DNA of 64,000 bases from Mesorhabditis belari (lineage: Eukaryota > Nematoda > Chromadorea > Rhabditida > Rhabditidae). Both the position numbers and the translations under genes were made by a program. Positions 53,022 to 64,000 of the stretch are shown here, one piece after another (within the stretch, counting starts at the first letter, position 1; each line of letters opens with the position of its first letter). The stretch covers positions 2,180,501-2,244,500 of the forward strand of contig CAUEEP010000741.1 of the NCBI GenBank assembly GCA_958450365.1, read 5' to 3'. The notes beneath the pieces are model-generated. The model was not told where the DNA came from and did no database searches. It was given only the letters and a program-made list of their open reading frames with translations.

Positions 53022-54148
53022 CTAAATATTATTTTTTTGAATAGTGCTTTAACTCAAGTAGTGCTTTAACTTCCTTCACATTTGATAAAGCAATTTTAGT
53101 CTAGCAATGGTGCTCTCATAACGGATACCTAAATTCTTAACAGCTTAAAGGAGGGGTTCGAATTGAGACCGATTCTCATTGGCCAGCTTATAGCTAGTGT
53201 CATACAATTGCTATAGCAGGATTTCAACATTTATACTTACAACAAATCAAGCCAAATTAAAGGCAAAAAGCTCTTTCCAAAATTTGGGCATAGTGACGCT
53301 CAAAAAGCCAAAACTGGCTCAGTCGCTCATTGCTCCTTTCCGTTACGGATTCCAAAAGGGAAACATTTTATACCAGACGGGTATGCCAGATGACAAGCGA
53401 TTACCAGGCGTACAAAGAACACCGCGTCAGTCATTTGCATAGTAATTCTTCTTTTGTATTCTAGATGGCACAAAAAGAATATATTGAGCTATACCGGGGG
53501 TTTTCGGGGTCGGGATCTATTGGAGCTATCCATTCTATTGATTCTACTAATTGAAACTCAGATCTAATTTATCTAAACTTTTAGATTTAGTGAGAACCTT
53601 GAGAGTGAGAGTTTAGTGAGAATCGGTTCTAATTTTGACCTCTCTTTTAAGAGATATGATAAAAACAAACATTCAACCACTATATTGCTTAGCGATGTGA
53701 TTTGTACTCGATCCTAGTACTAAAATCTGAACATAAGAAGCTAGTCAAACCTGATTTATTCGCTGCTCCTTCTTGATCCTTTAAGTACTTCTGAACTTTT
53801 CCACAAAAGAAGCACGCAAGTTGATGAAAGATAGAAATAATAAAAGAATAGAAGATAAGCTCATAAAATTGTTGAATATATTGATTATTGTGGCTTTGTG
53901 TGTTTCTTTTGATATTTATAATAACGGGATTTTCCCTTACATGCCAGTGGTGAGCTAATTACTTAGCACAAACAAAAAAAATTTCTTTGTTTTATTTGAT
54001 AACACCATAAATACCATGGAAAGTGATACAAATTGCGGGAAATTGGAATGAATGAACTAAAATTTAAAGTATTTTAAAGCTAGAATCGAATCAGAGATCA
54101 GTATACTCATAAAACTAACATTATCAATCCAAAGATAAATATTCACAA
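53022..54148. other. 5' side of the TGF-beta gene; no exon identified
   Basis: It should contain the signal-peptide exon if the gene is complete. A plus-strand 81-codon frame (53197-53442) is unrecognised. No repeat of note. Confidence 0.35.
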
Positions 54149-57100
54149 TCACCAAACTCTACACTGTTTTTCATTGACCATTTTCGAGGTCTTAGGACAA
54201 CTGAAAGCTTCAGCGAATTCTGGGGAATTTCCTAGAACGACGTTGACACGAGCTCTATCCGGACTGTGGGTATCCTCAAGTGTCTCGGTGAGTAGAGTCT
54301 CGTTTCTCCAGTTACCACACCATGACTGAAAGGTTTGGATACGGTTTCAACGGATATCAGGACAAAGCTGGCTTACTTAGAGAGTAAATCGAATGAGTTA
54401 GACATTGAATTGTGAACAAAAAAAGGGCAAAAAGGCTTTATCCTTGTTCGGGTATGGATACGAGCTAGAGTCTGTTGCATGAGCAATAACGTACTCAATA
54501 ATCTGGTTGCATTTAAATTTAAATCGAACTTTCGACTTACAATTATGTTGCTGTCTAAAATTTTAGAATTACACGATTTCTAAGATCGTTGCCAAAAACA
54601 ACTCAAAGTTTAGCTATTAGGTTGAGTACTAAGTCTTTGACCTAAATTCATTTTCTAATTGACTAAGTCTCAAGCTATCAAATGAAATAGGGTTTTTTTT
54701 TCATTAGATAGCCCAATCATTTCTCTTGCAAATGACTTTGAAAATTTCTGAAAAGTTTTGTTTTGAAGGTTTTTCATTAGCAAGAGGTCGAGCGTTCAAA
54801 ACGACAAAACCGTTTGGTATTTGGTAGTTTGAGATAATTAAATAATGAAGTTTGAGTTTGAGATGATTAGATTTCATTTAGATTTCATTTAGATTTCATT
54901 TAGATAATGAAATGAAGGCCGCAATACTTAGTCTTCAACTTAATATAATAGTAGATCAGTTCTTCTAAACCTAACTCGAAACTCACAAGATGAGCTACGA
55001 AAGCTCAAAAAAATGAAGCCAATTATTACCCCTATAGGGTTGCTCTTTAAAACTTACAAATGCATAGCTCATGAAGAAAATCTGCAACGGTGAGTACTTC
55101 CGAAGGGCAATCGGTATATTCTCGGTGTCAATTTTCTTCTCATTGATCAACTTCTGCACCCCTCTCAAAGCTGATCGAAGCCCTCCATTGTCGGCTATGT
55201 TCTCGCCAAGTGTTTTGTACCCATCAATCTAAACTTTCCATTGGCTATTTATCAATTTCAGTTAACGCACATAAATGTTGAGCGGTTCGATTTTCGTGTG
55301 TCCGTATTGTTCCACGAAACATTGCTTCATTTGTTCGTAGTTCGTGAGGGTTTTTACGTCCCACCAGTTTTTCTTGTTGCCTAACTCGTCGAATTGTGAG
55401 CCTAAAGACAATTGATGAAAAAGCAGCTAGAGTAAAATTTTGGCTAATAGCAAGATTGAAAATTATAGCTTAAATCGATAAAAGTTTCAAATCTTTTCTA
55501 ACCATAGTTATCAAAACCTAACCATAGTTATCAAAACTAACCATAGTTATCAAAACCATGCGTAATCTCATGCCCAATTACCACCCCGATTGAACCATAA
55601 TTTTGTGGTCTCGAGAATTTCGGATCAAAGAAAGGCGGCTGAAGAATCCCGGCAAGTATTGCTGAATCTATGGGATTACCGTCGTGCAACAAAACAAACC
55701 AATCTGATTCCGACTTGGATCGTAATAGGCATTCACTTGACTGGCCAAAAAGTCGAATGACCATTTAGAATTGGGCACAAGAAGGCTCTCATACGCACGT
55801 TGTTGACTCCATTTTGTGATCGCGTTGCTGATTCCCTGCATGGTGAGTGGAGCTGGGTAGTCTAGCTGAAATCGGATTTGCAAACTAAAGATCTAATAAT
55901 GTTGACCAAAGTCCGTCCTTGCTGCCTAGTCTGGCCGACAAAAGTCCCTAGACCTGTCAGAAGCCAGGCACAAGCATGAACTTGGATTCTGTCTGGCTCT
56001 GGTTCGGTCTGCCGACCTAGAAATAGAAAAGCCATGACAAATTCAGCTAAAACTTTGGTGATAATCGTAACTTTTTGCGCCCCTATCTTATATCTTTTTG
56101 TCTTATGACATAAGATTATATTTCTTTGGCTAAAACTCCTCGAATTGTCAATGTATCAAATTGTCCTTAGGCCTTTTCTGCTTTTGATCCCTCAACTTAT
56201 TGCTCTCTAAAAAAGCATCAAATGGAAGGCTTTTCTAGGCGTTAAAAGCTACTTTTAGAAGATCAATAAGATTTTAAAAGATTATTCTAAAAGTTTTATA
56301 AGTTCCTGAACTATCTTTGTTTTTTTCTGAGCTACATCTTCGTCACGCAATTCAGGCCGAAACGATGATGGAGTTATGGTAATCTGGTAAAGAAATGGTA
56401 AAAACTGTAAGTAAATCGAAGCATCAGTTGTTTCTAAAAAAACCAAAGAGTAAGCGATATCAACATATTGTACTCAACCCAATAACTATCAAGAACACTC
56501 ACTAATTCATATTTCTCAGCAATCGACGTCGCGTTGAATATTGTTGGATTGTAGCCGATGAACTCCATCATCCTTTCGGCCTAAATTGAGTGACAAAGAT
56601 GTAGCTAATGGTTTAGAAGCTTATAAAACTTTTAGAATAAATTTAACACATTTAGGACGAGGTTTTTGATTTTTGCGTAAACTATTTTCCTTTCAACTCG
56701 TCTAAAAACGTTCACAGGCAACCGATTCACTAGGTTAGGGGTGAAAATGAAGAGAGATCTTCACGGATCACTTATCTGGAAAACAGATTAAAGAAATATT
56801 GAGTTTAAAGAAAGTTCGGAATGAGAAAGCATGAGAAATTTTCTGGGTCACCAATGACCCGGGAATTAATTTGCTTTGCATTCAAAGGTTCATAACTCAC
56901 TTCAAAGAAATAGTTTTTCAAACAGTTTCCAGGATAAATGGTCCTCAAAGATTTCTCTTCATTTTGACCCCTAATTTAAATAAATCAAGTTGCCTGCAAA
57001 CGTTTCTAGACGGGCTGGAAGGGAAATAACTTACACAAAAAATCCAAAAACCTCGTCGTGCATGTGCTAAAGCGCAGCTTCAAGATCCATAGCCAACCTT

Positions 57101-58336
57101 AACCTAGCTGCGGCTTTTGTTTTGTTGTCCATCCAGTCAGTCTCTTCCAAAATCTCAATGAACGAGTTTCTGATGTTTTTCACCATCATCGAAACTTCAT
57201 CGACGCTTTTTTGAGAGAAATACCTAAATTTCTTATTGATGCACTGAGTTCTTATTGAGTTTAAAAACCGTTCAATGTAAAGAGCTCCAGGCTACATCGG
57301 AAAAAACTTCGACCGAAGCATTGATACAATCTTCTTCAGTACTGTCTTTCGTTTTTACTCCGTGATTCTTTGATTTAGTTTCTAAACATGATAAAGTCAT
57401 CTAAATTATTGTGCTCTTAATATTGTCAAGTCAAAAATCGGCCAAGTTCCGTCAAGTTAAAGTTCCAAGTGAAAGTATCCAGCAGCTGAATGCCTCTATT
57501 ACTGTAGCGAGAGAAAATTTGACATTTTATAGTAATTTTACGGTTTTTTCACGATTCTACCCACATTGTAAGCATCGAGAAAACGGATCATCCAAATAGG
57601 GAAGCAGTGAGAAAATGATCTAGGACTCAAATTCGTAAACAGCTCAAAGATCTCTTTACCTTTCCTTCCAAAAAATCAGCTAACGTCTGATTTTGAACAC
57701 TGAGCACAAATTCGTTGACCATTTTTATCCCATCAACATTTCGCAAACGAATATTCATTTTTGACAATGACAGCTTTTCTTGAACAGATTTCGGAAGAAT
57801 AGCTTCAAAATAACGAGTGAAATTGACCTAAAAAGGATTTGGTTCTAACAAAATTTAATATCTGAAAAGTATTGACTCACCGCAGTGATCAAATCCGGAG
57901 ACCTCAGGCAGTTTGACTGAAATATCCGTTGTGTTGTCTTCGAGAAACAATGAGTCAATCTAAAATGTAAATTTGGTCTAACAAACAAAGCATAACTACC
58001 AAAGCTACAAAAGGCTCAAACCTCGGCCATTCTTCGATCGATCGCAAAATACTCGGAGCTTTCGTTCACTTTCCTTAATGGTTCCATCAAAGAATTCCCT
58101 TTCCACATCATCTTTGCTCAAGAAACCATAAATTTCTCTGATGAATGTATAACCTTCAGTGAGTTGGCTCTGAAAGCTTTATGTATCAAAAATGAAAATA
58201 AGAAAAGTGTAACCGCGTTACGGTTCCAAATATCCAAATTCTAGGTTGAAATCTTAAACTCCTAAATCTTTTAACACCGAAAATCTAATTCTAAATTAAA
58301 TCCTTAACTGCCAGAGGAGGAACAACAAGAGGAGTG

Positions 58337-58380
<44 letters not shown>

Positions 58381-60885
58381 AACGCTTGGTGGTTGGGTTG
58401 GATTGATTCGCGTTTATAGAGAAAAGATGTTTAGATTTTTAATAAGTTTATCGGTGATATGAAAGATAGGGGACTAACAAAGTGGAACGACCGGGAAAAG
58501 TACAGAAACTCTAAAACTTTAACAATTTTAAAAGAAACAGGAAAAGAGGGGTGGAAACAATAAAAGAATGAAGGAAATTTTTAACAATAAACAAAATTTT
58601 ATAACGGAAAAGAGAAAGGGGAACATACACGAGCAAACGATAACGAATTAAGACACGGCGAAGCGCCAAACCGGGCAACCATTCTTTAAAAGAATGAACT
58701 TTGAAGGAATGAGGAAAAAGGAGACGCAGTTTCGAGTACGATAGTTTAGGTGTGTTTTAGAATTTAGGGTTGGAAAGTTTTCAACCCTTACTCGAACTGA
58801 GGTTTTACTAAAGTCCTATTGTGAACTATCGTTTTAAAGAATTTTTCTAAGTCTTGACGGACTAGTTTGACTGAAAAGTAGCTTTACTTGACAAAATTTG
58901 CAAAACAAAGTCAACGCACCTTAAACTAATTCCGAGAAGTGCTATTTACGAACCAAATTGGCAATTTTTCAACCATTTACCCTATTTTCTCTAATAGTAG
59001 TGCACTCCGAGCGTCGCCTAAATGGCTCGAAATCTCAAAAACCGCTTATCAGAACCTATCGATGTGGGGTCGGAAAATGCGGCTGACGATGATTTCTGAG
59101 TGGGGGATTTGATTGTTGAGCTTCGGCGGAAGCTTGGAAACCGTAAAATCGTCACTAACTCCGGCTCGGCGCGCGGTGCACTACTATTGGAGAAAATACG
59201 GTATACATTTTGATGTAAGATAAAGCTTACATCTTATAATTCGGATCCGTGTAGTATTGAATCTCGATCATCGGTTTTTCTAAGCTGATCTGAACTTCAG
59301 TCTAACAAGTACATGTGTCTCAATTACCGTAATTGTGCCTATAGTCGATTTGTAGACGTCCGGCTCAACAGTAAATTGTGAAAAAACTTGTTCCGGCTGA
59401 ACAAAGATCAGCCAACTGGTTAAATAGGGTAAAGTTGCTGCTTGAATTTTTCTGTAAAGAATTCCTCACGAAATGGAATTGAGCAGAATTCAATGATTGA
59501 ATTGAGAGCCATTCAGCTAAAGGTAACAATTGGTGAAACAAATCACAAAAAGCGTTAGGATTTGGTTTTAGAAATGTGAATGTATCTTTGTACAACAATA
59601 AGAAGCCATTTTTAATTGGCAATTGATGACACAAAGGGATATTAAGCTATTGTTTAACACTTTGCTTACCGTAACTTAACTTACCTACGATTAACTTACC
59701 GTAATTTCCTCTGAAAATAGAGGCTCTGATCGAAGCTTGTTCCTCTTTTCTTATCAATGCATTTTTCATAAAAAAATCATGTATCATTCTTCGTTCCCGA
59801 GAAACTTGAAACAGTTCTGGTTTGATGAAAAGATCTAAAGTGATCTGATTGACCACCTCAGCCAGTTTAAAGTCCCTTGTTGGAGTATAAAAGCTGTAGA
59901 CAGATTTAGGGCTTTCTAATTACTACTTTAAACAAGTCTCACAACAGAACAGTTGTTGTCAATTTTATACAGGGTGACCAGAAATAACCCGTTCCTTATT
60001 CCGTTTCTAGACTCATATCTCTGTTATTTGTAAACGAAGACGGTTAATTTCTTTTTTAAATGAAAATTCACATTGTTTTCTGTACATGTTCAAGTTTTCA
60101 TGACGATAGAATCAATAGATAATTTTTTATGAACGCTCAAAATCTGCTCGTCGAAAAAGAAAATAACGACTCATTTGGAATGTTTTAAAAAACCCTGAGA
60201 AATTATCTTTTTCTTTAGGTTTTTCTTCTAAAAGTCAAGTTTTTGTCATGTTTAAGTAGATTTAGTTTAAAAAATATTAAATCATTAACATTTTCTATAA
60301 GATCATCGATAAAGAAATCTCTAAATTTGAGTTCAGGCTCGTTTTGAGATTTTTTGACCAGCTATTTTTGGGTATTCATAAAAAATTATCTATCAATGCT
60401 ATGGTCATAAAATTTTGAACATATACAGAAAACAATATAAATTTTCATTTAAAAAAGAAATGAATCATTTTCGTTTATAAATAACAGAGATATGAGGCTA
60501 GAACGGACTATTAGGATGGGTTATTTTTCGTCAATCTGTACTGGTTTTCTTTTGTACTCTACTCTTTTATTATTTTGCAAATTACTGTTCAAAGGTTGTT
60601 TAATGCTTGATTATTTGATTAAACTCAGTGAATTTCTAGTCAGTGTAACCAAAAATTCAATTCTCACCATAATATCTTTGTAGCACAGTGGCGCCCAGAT
60701 GTTCTGTGGTCGATGTCATGAAGAGAGTCTCGTTAACATCAAGTGGATGCTTCTTTTTCCAACCGGAACGAACGAATTTGTAGAAATCATCGCATGGATC
60801 CAAGAGTTGATCAATCGAATCCTCCAAGCAAAGAATGTGAATCTCGTTGGGGACAAATCCAGTCCAATAGTGGTTAAATCTAGAT
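54149..60885 (-). CDS. M13 metallopeptidase (neprilysin-like), N-terminal half disrupted
   Basis: Zinc ectopeptidase of the neprilysin/ECE family, which cleaves small peptides outside the cell. The C-terminal exons 56580-56503, 55865-55700, 55661-55542, 55401-55271, 55228-55058 and 54325-54149 join perfectly. They carry substrate motif NAYYDPSRN, zinc motif GHEITH, the third ligand in GENIADNGG and the terminal CRVW. Upstream pieces are recognisable: 60885-60668 (DPCDDFYKF), about 59880-59690, 59451-59328, 59301-59231, about 58162-58041, 57959-57881, 57827-57660, about 57390-57270 and 57223-57104 ([19 protein letters not shown]). They do not all join in one frame: conflicts lie between 58041 and 57827, between 57660 and 57390, near 57290, and after 57104. 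The signal-anchor exon is not seen. Either a decaying gene or local sequence indels. Confidence 0.75.
55501..55560. repeat. triplicated exon end with splice donor (M13 gene)
   Basis: AACCATAGTTATCAAAACC occurs three times in tandem. The rightmost copy is the end of the exon carrying the zinc-binding HEITH motif with its GTTAG donor. Use of either of the other two donors would bring in a TAG stop. Confidence 0.9.
55662..55699 (-). other. 38-nt intron in the M13 peptidase
   Basis: Removing 38 nt (GTTTGTTTTG ... AGATTCAG) joins [11 protein letters not shown] to [13 protein letters not shown]. The spacing then matches the family ([14 protein letters not shown]) exactly. Without removal the frame runs into a stop. 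Confidence 0.75.
56652..57063. mobile_element. foldback element in an M13 intron
   Basis: Arms with GACGAGGTTTTTGATTTTT and CGTCTAAAAACGTTCACAGG (left) pair with the inverse on the right (57000-57063). The element separates exons 57223-57104 and 56580-56503. Confidence 0.75.
58333..58381. repeat. microsatellite (CAA)n
   Basis: About 15 uninterrupted trinucleotide units in an M13 intron. Confidence 0.95.
58382..59225. other. intron of the M13 gene, nothing recognised
   Basis: AT-rich; the ends show weak similarity to an inverted repeat (CTATTTTCTCTAATAGTAGT near 58983 against ACTACTATTGGAGAAAATAC near 59178), which suggests a foldback of about 220 bp (58982-59199). Confidence 0.5.
59970..60538. 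mobile_element. MITE with CAGGGTGACCAGAAATAACC ends and TA duplication
   Basis: The left arm (59970-60065) and right arm (60440-60538) are imperfect inverted repeats sharing CTCATATCTCTGTTATTTGT. TA flanks both sides (59968-59969 and 60539-60540). It lies in an intron of the M13 gene. Confidence 0.85.
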
Positions 60886-62190
60886 TAAATCTAGAGTAAA
60901 GCTTTGCTTTTGAATTTAGACATCAATAAGAGGAAAAGCTTTTGTCTTGCTTTATCTAAATGTCAAATTAATCTTTTTTTTTTCTTTCAGTCAAATGTCT
61001 GAATTTATTTTAAATTCAGATTACTTGTTTCTTTGTTTATCAAATTAACTTTAATGACTAAAATTTAGTTTTTAATGAAAAATGTTGAGCTTTTTGAAAG
61101 GAAGTTTGAGGAGAAACGGTTTGAAATGAAAAAAGAACAAATCTTTCCATTGGACATCTATTATTTTAAATTATTTTTAATTTCATTTTCATTAATTCTT
61201 TAACTTCTTTTTGATATTCTATTTTTTTATTCTATTCAGATTCAAATTTTTATAATAAAATATTATACTAAAGAAGTTTCTACCAAGGGTTCATTATTTC
61301 CCAAGCAATCAACGGTAAAAGAACGCAAAAGACGCTGCGAAAGACAGCCGTTCTCTGTGCCCCCATAATCGCGCGCTTTTTGGCACACGCCCCGAAGAGG
61401 GGTCATAAAAGGAGCGACTCAGCCAACTTTCCTGTGGAACGCCCTCTGTTTGTTAGTCCCGATTCGATCAAACACTATGTAGCTCGCAGTATCTTTAGAC
61501 GACCGGCACCTCCCGATGCGCTCAACTACTCGTGAAAGGAATTGCCCGGTAGAAGGAGCCAATCGAAGAGTTGAGCCCCAAAAAGGCACTCTCTAAATTC
61601 CCCAGCACCGGCAATGAAGAGTCAAAGGGGACCACATTTTTGCTTTATTTATTGAGAAGTCGAAATTTTTAGGGAATTTTGAGGTAAAGTTGAAATATTT
61701 TTGCAGAAAGAAAAGGCGCAATTTTAGAATATTTAGAACATTAAGCTGAAAAATTTAAATAATCATTTAAAGGAGTACAATGTCGGCCAGTGAGTACCAT
61801 TAGTTCCATTTTAGACAAAAACAGTTCAAACTGTACTTGTTTTCTCGGATTTTCTTATTGTTAGACAGTAGTCAATGCTTTTCGCCGAAGAAAACAATAT
61901 TTGAAAGCACTTCCGTTCCATTAATCACGAATTCTTCCGAATTGAGATCGTCAAATTACACCGACCCCCAGACGAGCACCCGGATCAAGTTTCTTGCAGT
62001 TCACCGAGTTTTATTCTAAATTCATTTTGCATTGATTTAAAAAACTCTGCCACGAATCTCTGGATATTCAAGACTGGGGATGACGCAAAAATTTCACGAT
62101 CAATAAGAGGAAAGCCTCATTCAGACGAATAAACACTGATGATCAAGCGTTTTGTAATTCGACTCTCACTCCCGAAATGAACCAGTTGGT
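60886..62190. other. upstream of the M13 gene; no confirmed gene
   Basis: 61320-61620 is a GC-richer, non-repetitive patch of unknown role. A plus-strand open segment at 61858-62019 (codons compatible with an exon after TTGTTAG) ends in TAA but resembles nothing I know. Confidence 0.35.
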
Positions 62191-62394
62191 TCAAAATTCG
62201 GGCGGATTTGAGCGGAATTGCGGTGATTCAAGGTTTTTTGTGCACCAGATCTGAGCGGATTTGGATGAACAGTCGACGACGAAAGAATGGGGCGGATCCG
62301 CGCCTGAGAAATCAACTACCGGTTTTCGGCCACGCTTCCGCTCGTTTTTTTTTGAGTCATCTGACAGTGTCGAGATTTGTTCTGAGAATGACAT
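62191..62394 (-). CDS. possible small AT-hook-like protein, 67 residues
   Basis: From ATG at 62394 the frame encodes MSFSEQISTLSDDSKKNERK followed by RGRKPVVDF and ends TGA. The RGRKP core is an AT-hook-like DNA-binding motif. There is no family match I can name, no visible intron and no clear leader acceptor. It could be the last exon of a larger gene or a chance frame; the GC-richer composition and Ser/Asp-rich N-terminus favour coding weakly. Confidence 0.35.
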   Translation of the reverse strand: MSFSEQISTLSDDSKKNERKRGRKPVVDFSGADPPHSFVVDCSSKSAQIWCTKNLESPQFRSNPPEF

Positions 62395-62726
62395 GAGAAT
62401 AAAAAAATGTACTTGTTTGTAGAAATTGAAAACTTTATTGAAAGAAAGTAAATGATAGCCAATAGAATTTGAAAACAATTTGGTTCAAAAATGCAAACAA
62501 AAACGGAAATGACAACCACATTTGCTCCATTTAATATAAACCTTGGCATTTTTAATTTTTACTTGTTTTTTCGTTTTTTATTCATTTTTATTCAAAGGTA
62601 TTATCCTTCAGCACAACCACAACTCACGTGACCCATCTAGTTAAATATTCCGCATCAGTTACGTCCCCGGGATCAATTCTGGACCCCGTTTATTAGGATT
62701 GGCAAGTTATAAACGATCGTTGCTGC

Positions 62727-64000
62727 GGTAATGTGTTTTCTGAAAAAACCGGTTTTTAACTGTCAAAACATGTTTTGTTTGAGTTTCAAACCTATCATAA
62801 AACTAAGAATGACTTTGCTAAATTGCAGAAAGAAATCTTTTTTATTTTAGAATTTTTCAGGCATTTTGTGTAGAGTCGAAAATTCGGGTTTCTAGCATTC
62901 ATGAGCCCAATATATTTTTAAGTGATTGCCCGCTGCTTTAAGATCAAACAGTGCCATCGATTAATAGTTTCCCAAAATTTCAGAACAATCCAATCTTCGG
63001 AAGGTTGATTTTCTAAAAATAGGCTCAAAAATGCGCACTTTATTGCTAATTTAATCCATTTTCTGTCCCAATTTAAGCAAAATTTAAAAGGATGATCGTG
63101 TAAAAAAAGAAAAGTGGTCCGATCAGTTGAAGTTGTTCTGAAATGTTGAAGTATGTAATCGATGAAGCGTTTTGTTTTCAGAAGTTTTGATGGTGCATAA
63201 TCACTCAAAAATATAATCTCAGGATTAAACAATGGTGTTTTGGCAGCAATGTGCAGCGTGGGACTCAGCTCCACCACCAGTGCGCGTGTGAAAGAGGATG
63301 GTCCGAGGCATTTGCTCTGTTGAGGTGGGTATTCCAGAGTTGACAAAGTTAAAGCCAAACCAAAGCCAAGCCAAAAGCCAAGCCAAAGCCAAGCCAAAGC
63401 CAAGTAAAGCCAAGCCAAAGACAAGCCCAAAAACTATTGAAAGGCCCCAAAGCTCAAGAAACTGAAGCCAAAGCCAAGCCAAAGCCAAGCCAGACCCAAG
63501 CCAAAGCCAAGCCAAAGCCAAGCCAAAGCCAAGCCAAAGCCAAAAGACAAAGCCAAGACCAAAAGCCAAAATGGCCAAAAGCCAAGCCAAAGCCAAACCA
63601 AATAGCCCAGCCAAAGCCAAGATCTTAGACCAATGGTGGTGTTGAAGTTTCAGGCGAAACAATTGAAGCAGCCTTGAGCTTTTGGCTTTTGTTTGAATTG
63701 TTGCAGAAATTTTAGGAAGCTATGTAATCGATGAAGCGTTCTAATTTTAAAAAGTATGCAATCACTCAAAAATATACTAGCCAATGAATGCTAGAAACCG
63801 GGATTTTCAACTCTTTTGTTAAAATGCCTGAAAAAGTTAGAACTAGTAATATAAAACATCAAATAAAACATCAAAGAAATTCAAAAAAGTCATTTTGTAG
63901 ATTAAGGATAGGGCTTTTGAATCAAGCAAATAGTTTTTTGATTGGATATTAATCATTAATCAAGCAAACCGTTTTTTCAGAAAACACATTACCAAAAAAC
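62727..64000. mobile_element. long TIR element with internal array (right edge at window end)
   Basis: TAATGTGTTTTCTGAAAAAA near 62731 is matched by the inverse TTTTTTCAGAAAACACATTA at 63973-63992. Subterminal inverted similarity includes GGTTTCTAGCATTCAT (62889-62905) against ATGAATGCTAGAAACC (63785-63800). A direct repeat (TATGTAATCGATGAAGCGTT) occurs at 63151 and 63720. No transposase seen. Confidence 0.7.
63345..63625. repeat. minisatellite of AAGCCAAGCCAA units
   Basis: About 20 imperfect copies of a 12-bp unit (AAGCCAAGCCAA with AAGCCAAA variants) inside the 62727-64000 element. Open frames on both strands (LALAWLWLG and AKAKPKPSQ repeats) are artefacts. Confidence 0.95.

Noticed and set aside
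63225..63662. 145- and 170-codon hydrophobic repeat frames
   Set aside because: They cover an AAGCCAAGCCAA satellite inside a TIR element.

Overview
The window looks like an AT-rich nematode genome segment. The evidence is a transthyretin-like secreted protein (a family typical of nematodes), a KIF13-type kinesin with nematode-style exons and introns, many short introns ending TTTCAG or TTTTAG, and TTTCAG sites just upstream of start codons as expected for spliced-leader trans-splicing. Every gene I could model is on the minus strand. The species cannot be named from the sequence.

Layout from left to right: (1) 58-1017, an unrecognised three-exon gene (196 residues). (2) 2316-3878, the 3' part of a second unrecognised gene with a Lys-rich, Ser-rich tail. 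(3) 4823-6572, a complete transthyretin-like secreted protein (136 residues). (4) 9114-26532, a complete 37-exon kinesin-3 of the KIF13/KLP-4 type (1,551 residues), whose introns are packed with inverted-repeat elements, tRNA-derived SINEs and an 18S rDNA fragment. (5) 26.6-50.4 kb, a zone with no convincing gene, dominated by minisatellites with 9-36 bp units, palindromic elements, tRNA pseudogenes and a poly-C tract. (6) 50.4-50.8 kb, a large-subunit rDNA fragment. (7) 51225-53021, a TGF-beta family ligand without its first exon. (8) 54149-60885, an M13 (neprilysin-like) metallopeptidase whose C-terminal catalytic half is intact and whose N-terminal half does not splice into one frame. (9) 60.9-64 kb, a short AT-hook-like reading frame and a long inverted-repeat element with an internal array.

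The genes do not form an obvious pathway: a neuronal/axonal cargo motor, a secreted TTR-like protein, a secreted growth factor and an ectopeptidase lie side by side. The strongest unusual signals are the repeat biology: at least ten families of terminal-inverted-repeat elements (several with TA flanks), nested insertions, an element carrying 18S rDNA, a minisatellite that appears to have grown from a transposon end, and tandem duplications of splice-donor junctions in two adjacent genes. All gene calls come from reading translated exons and splice phases by eye; no database search was run.
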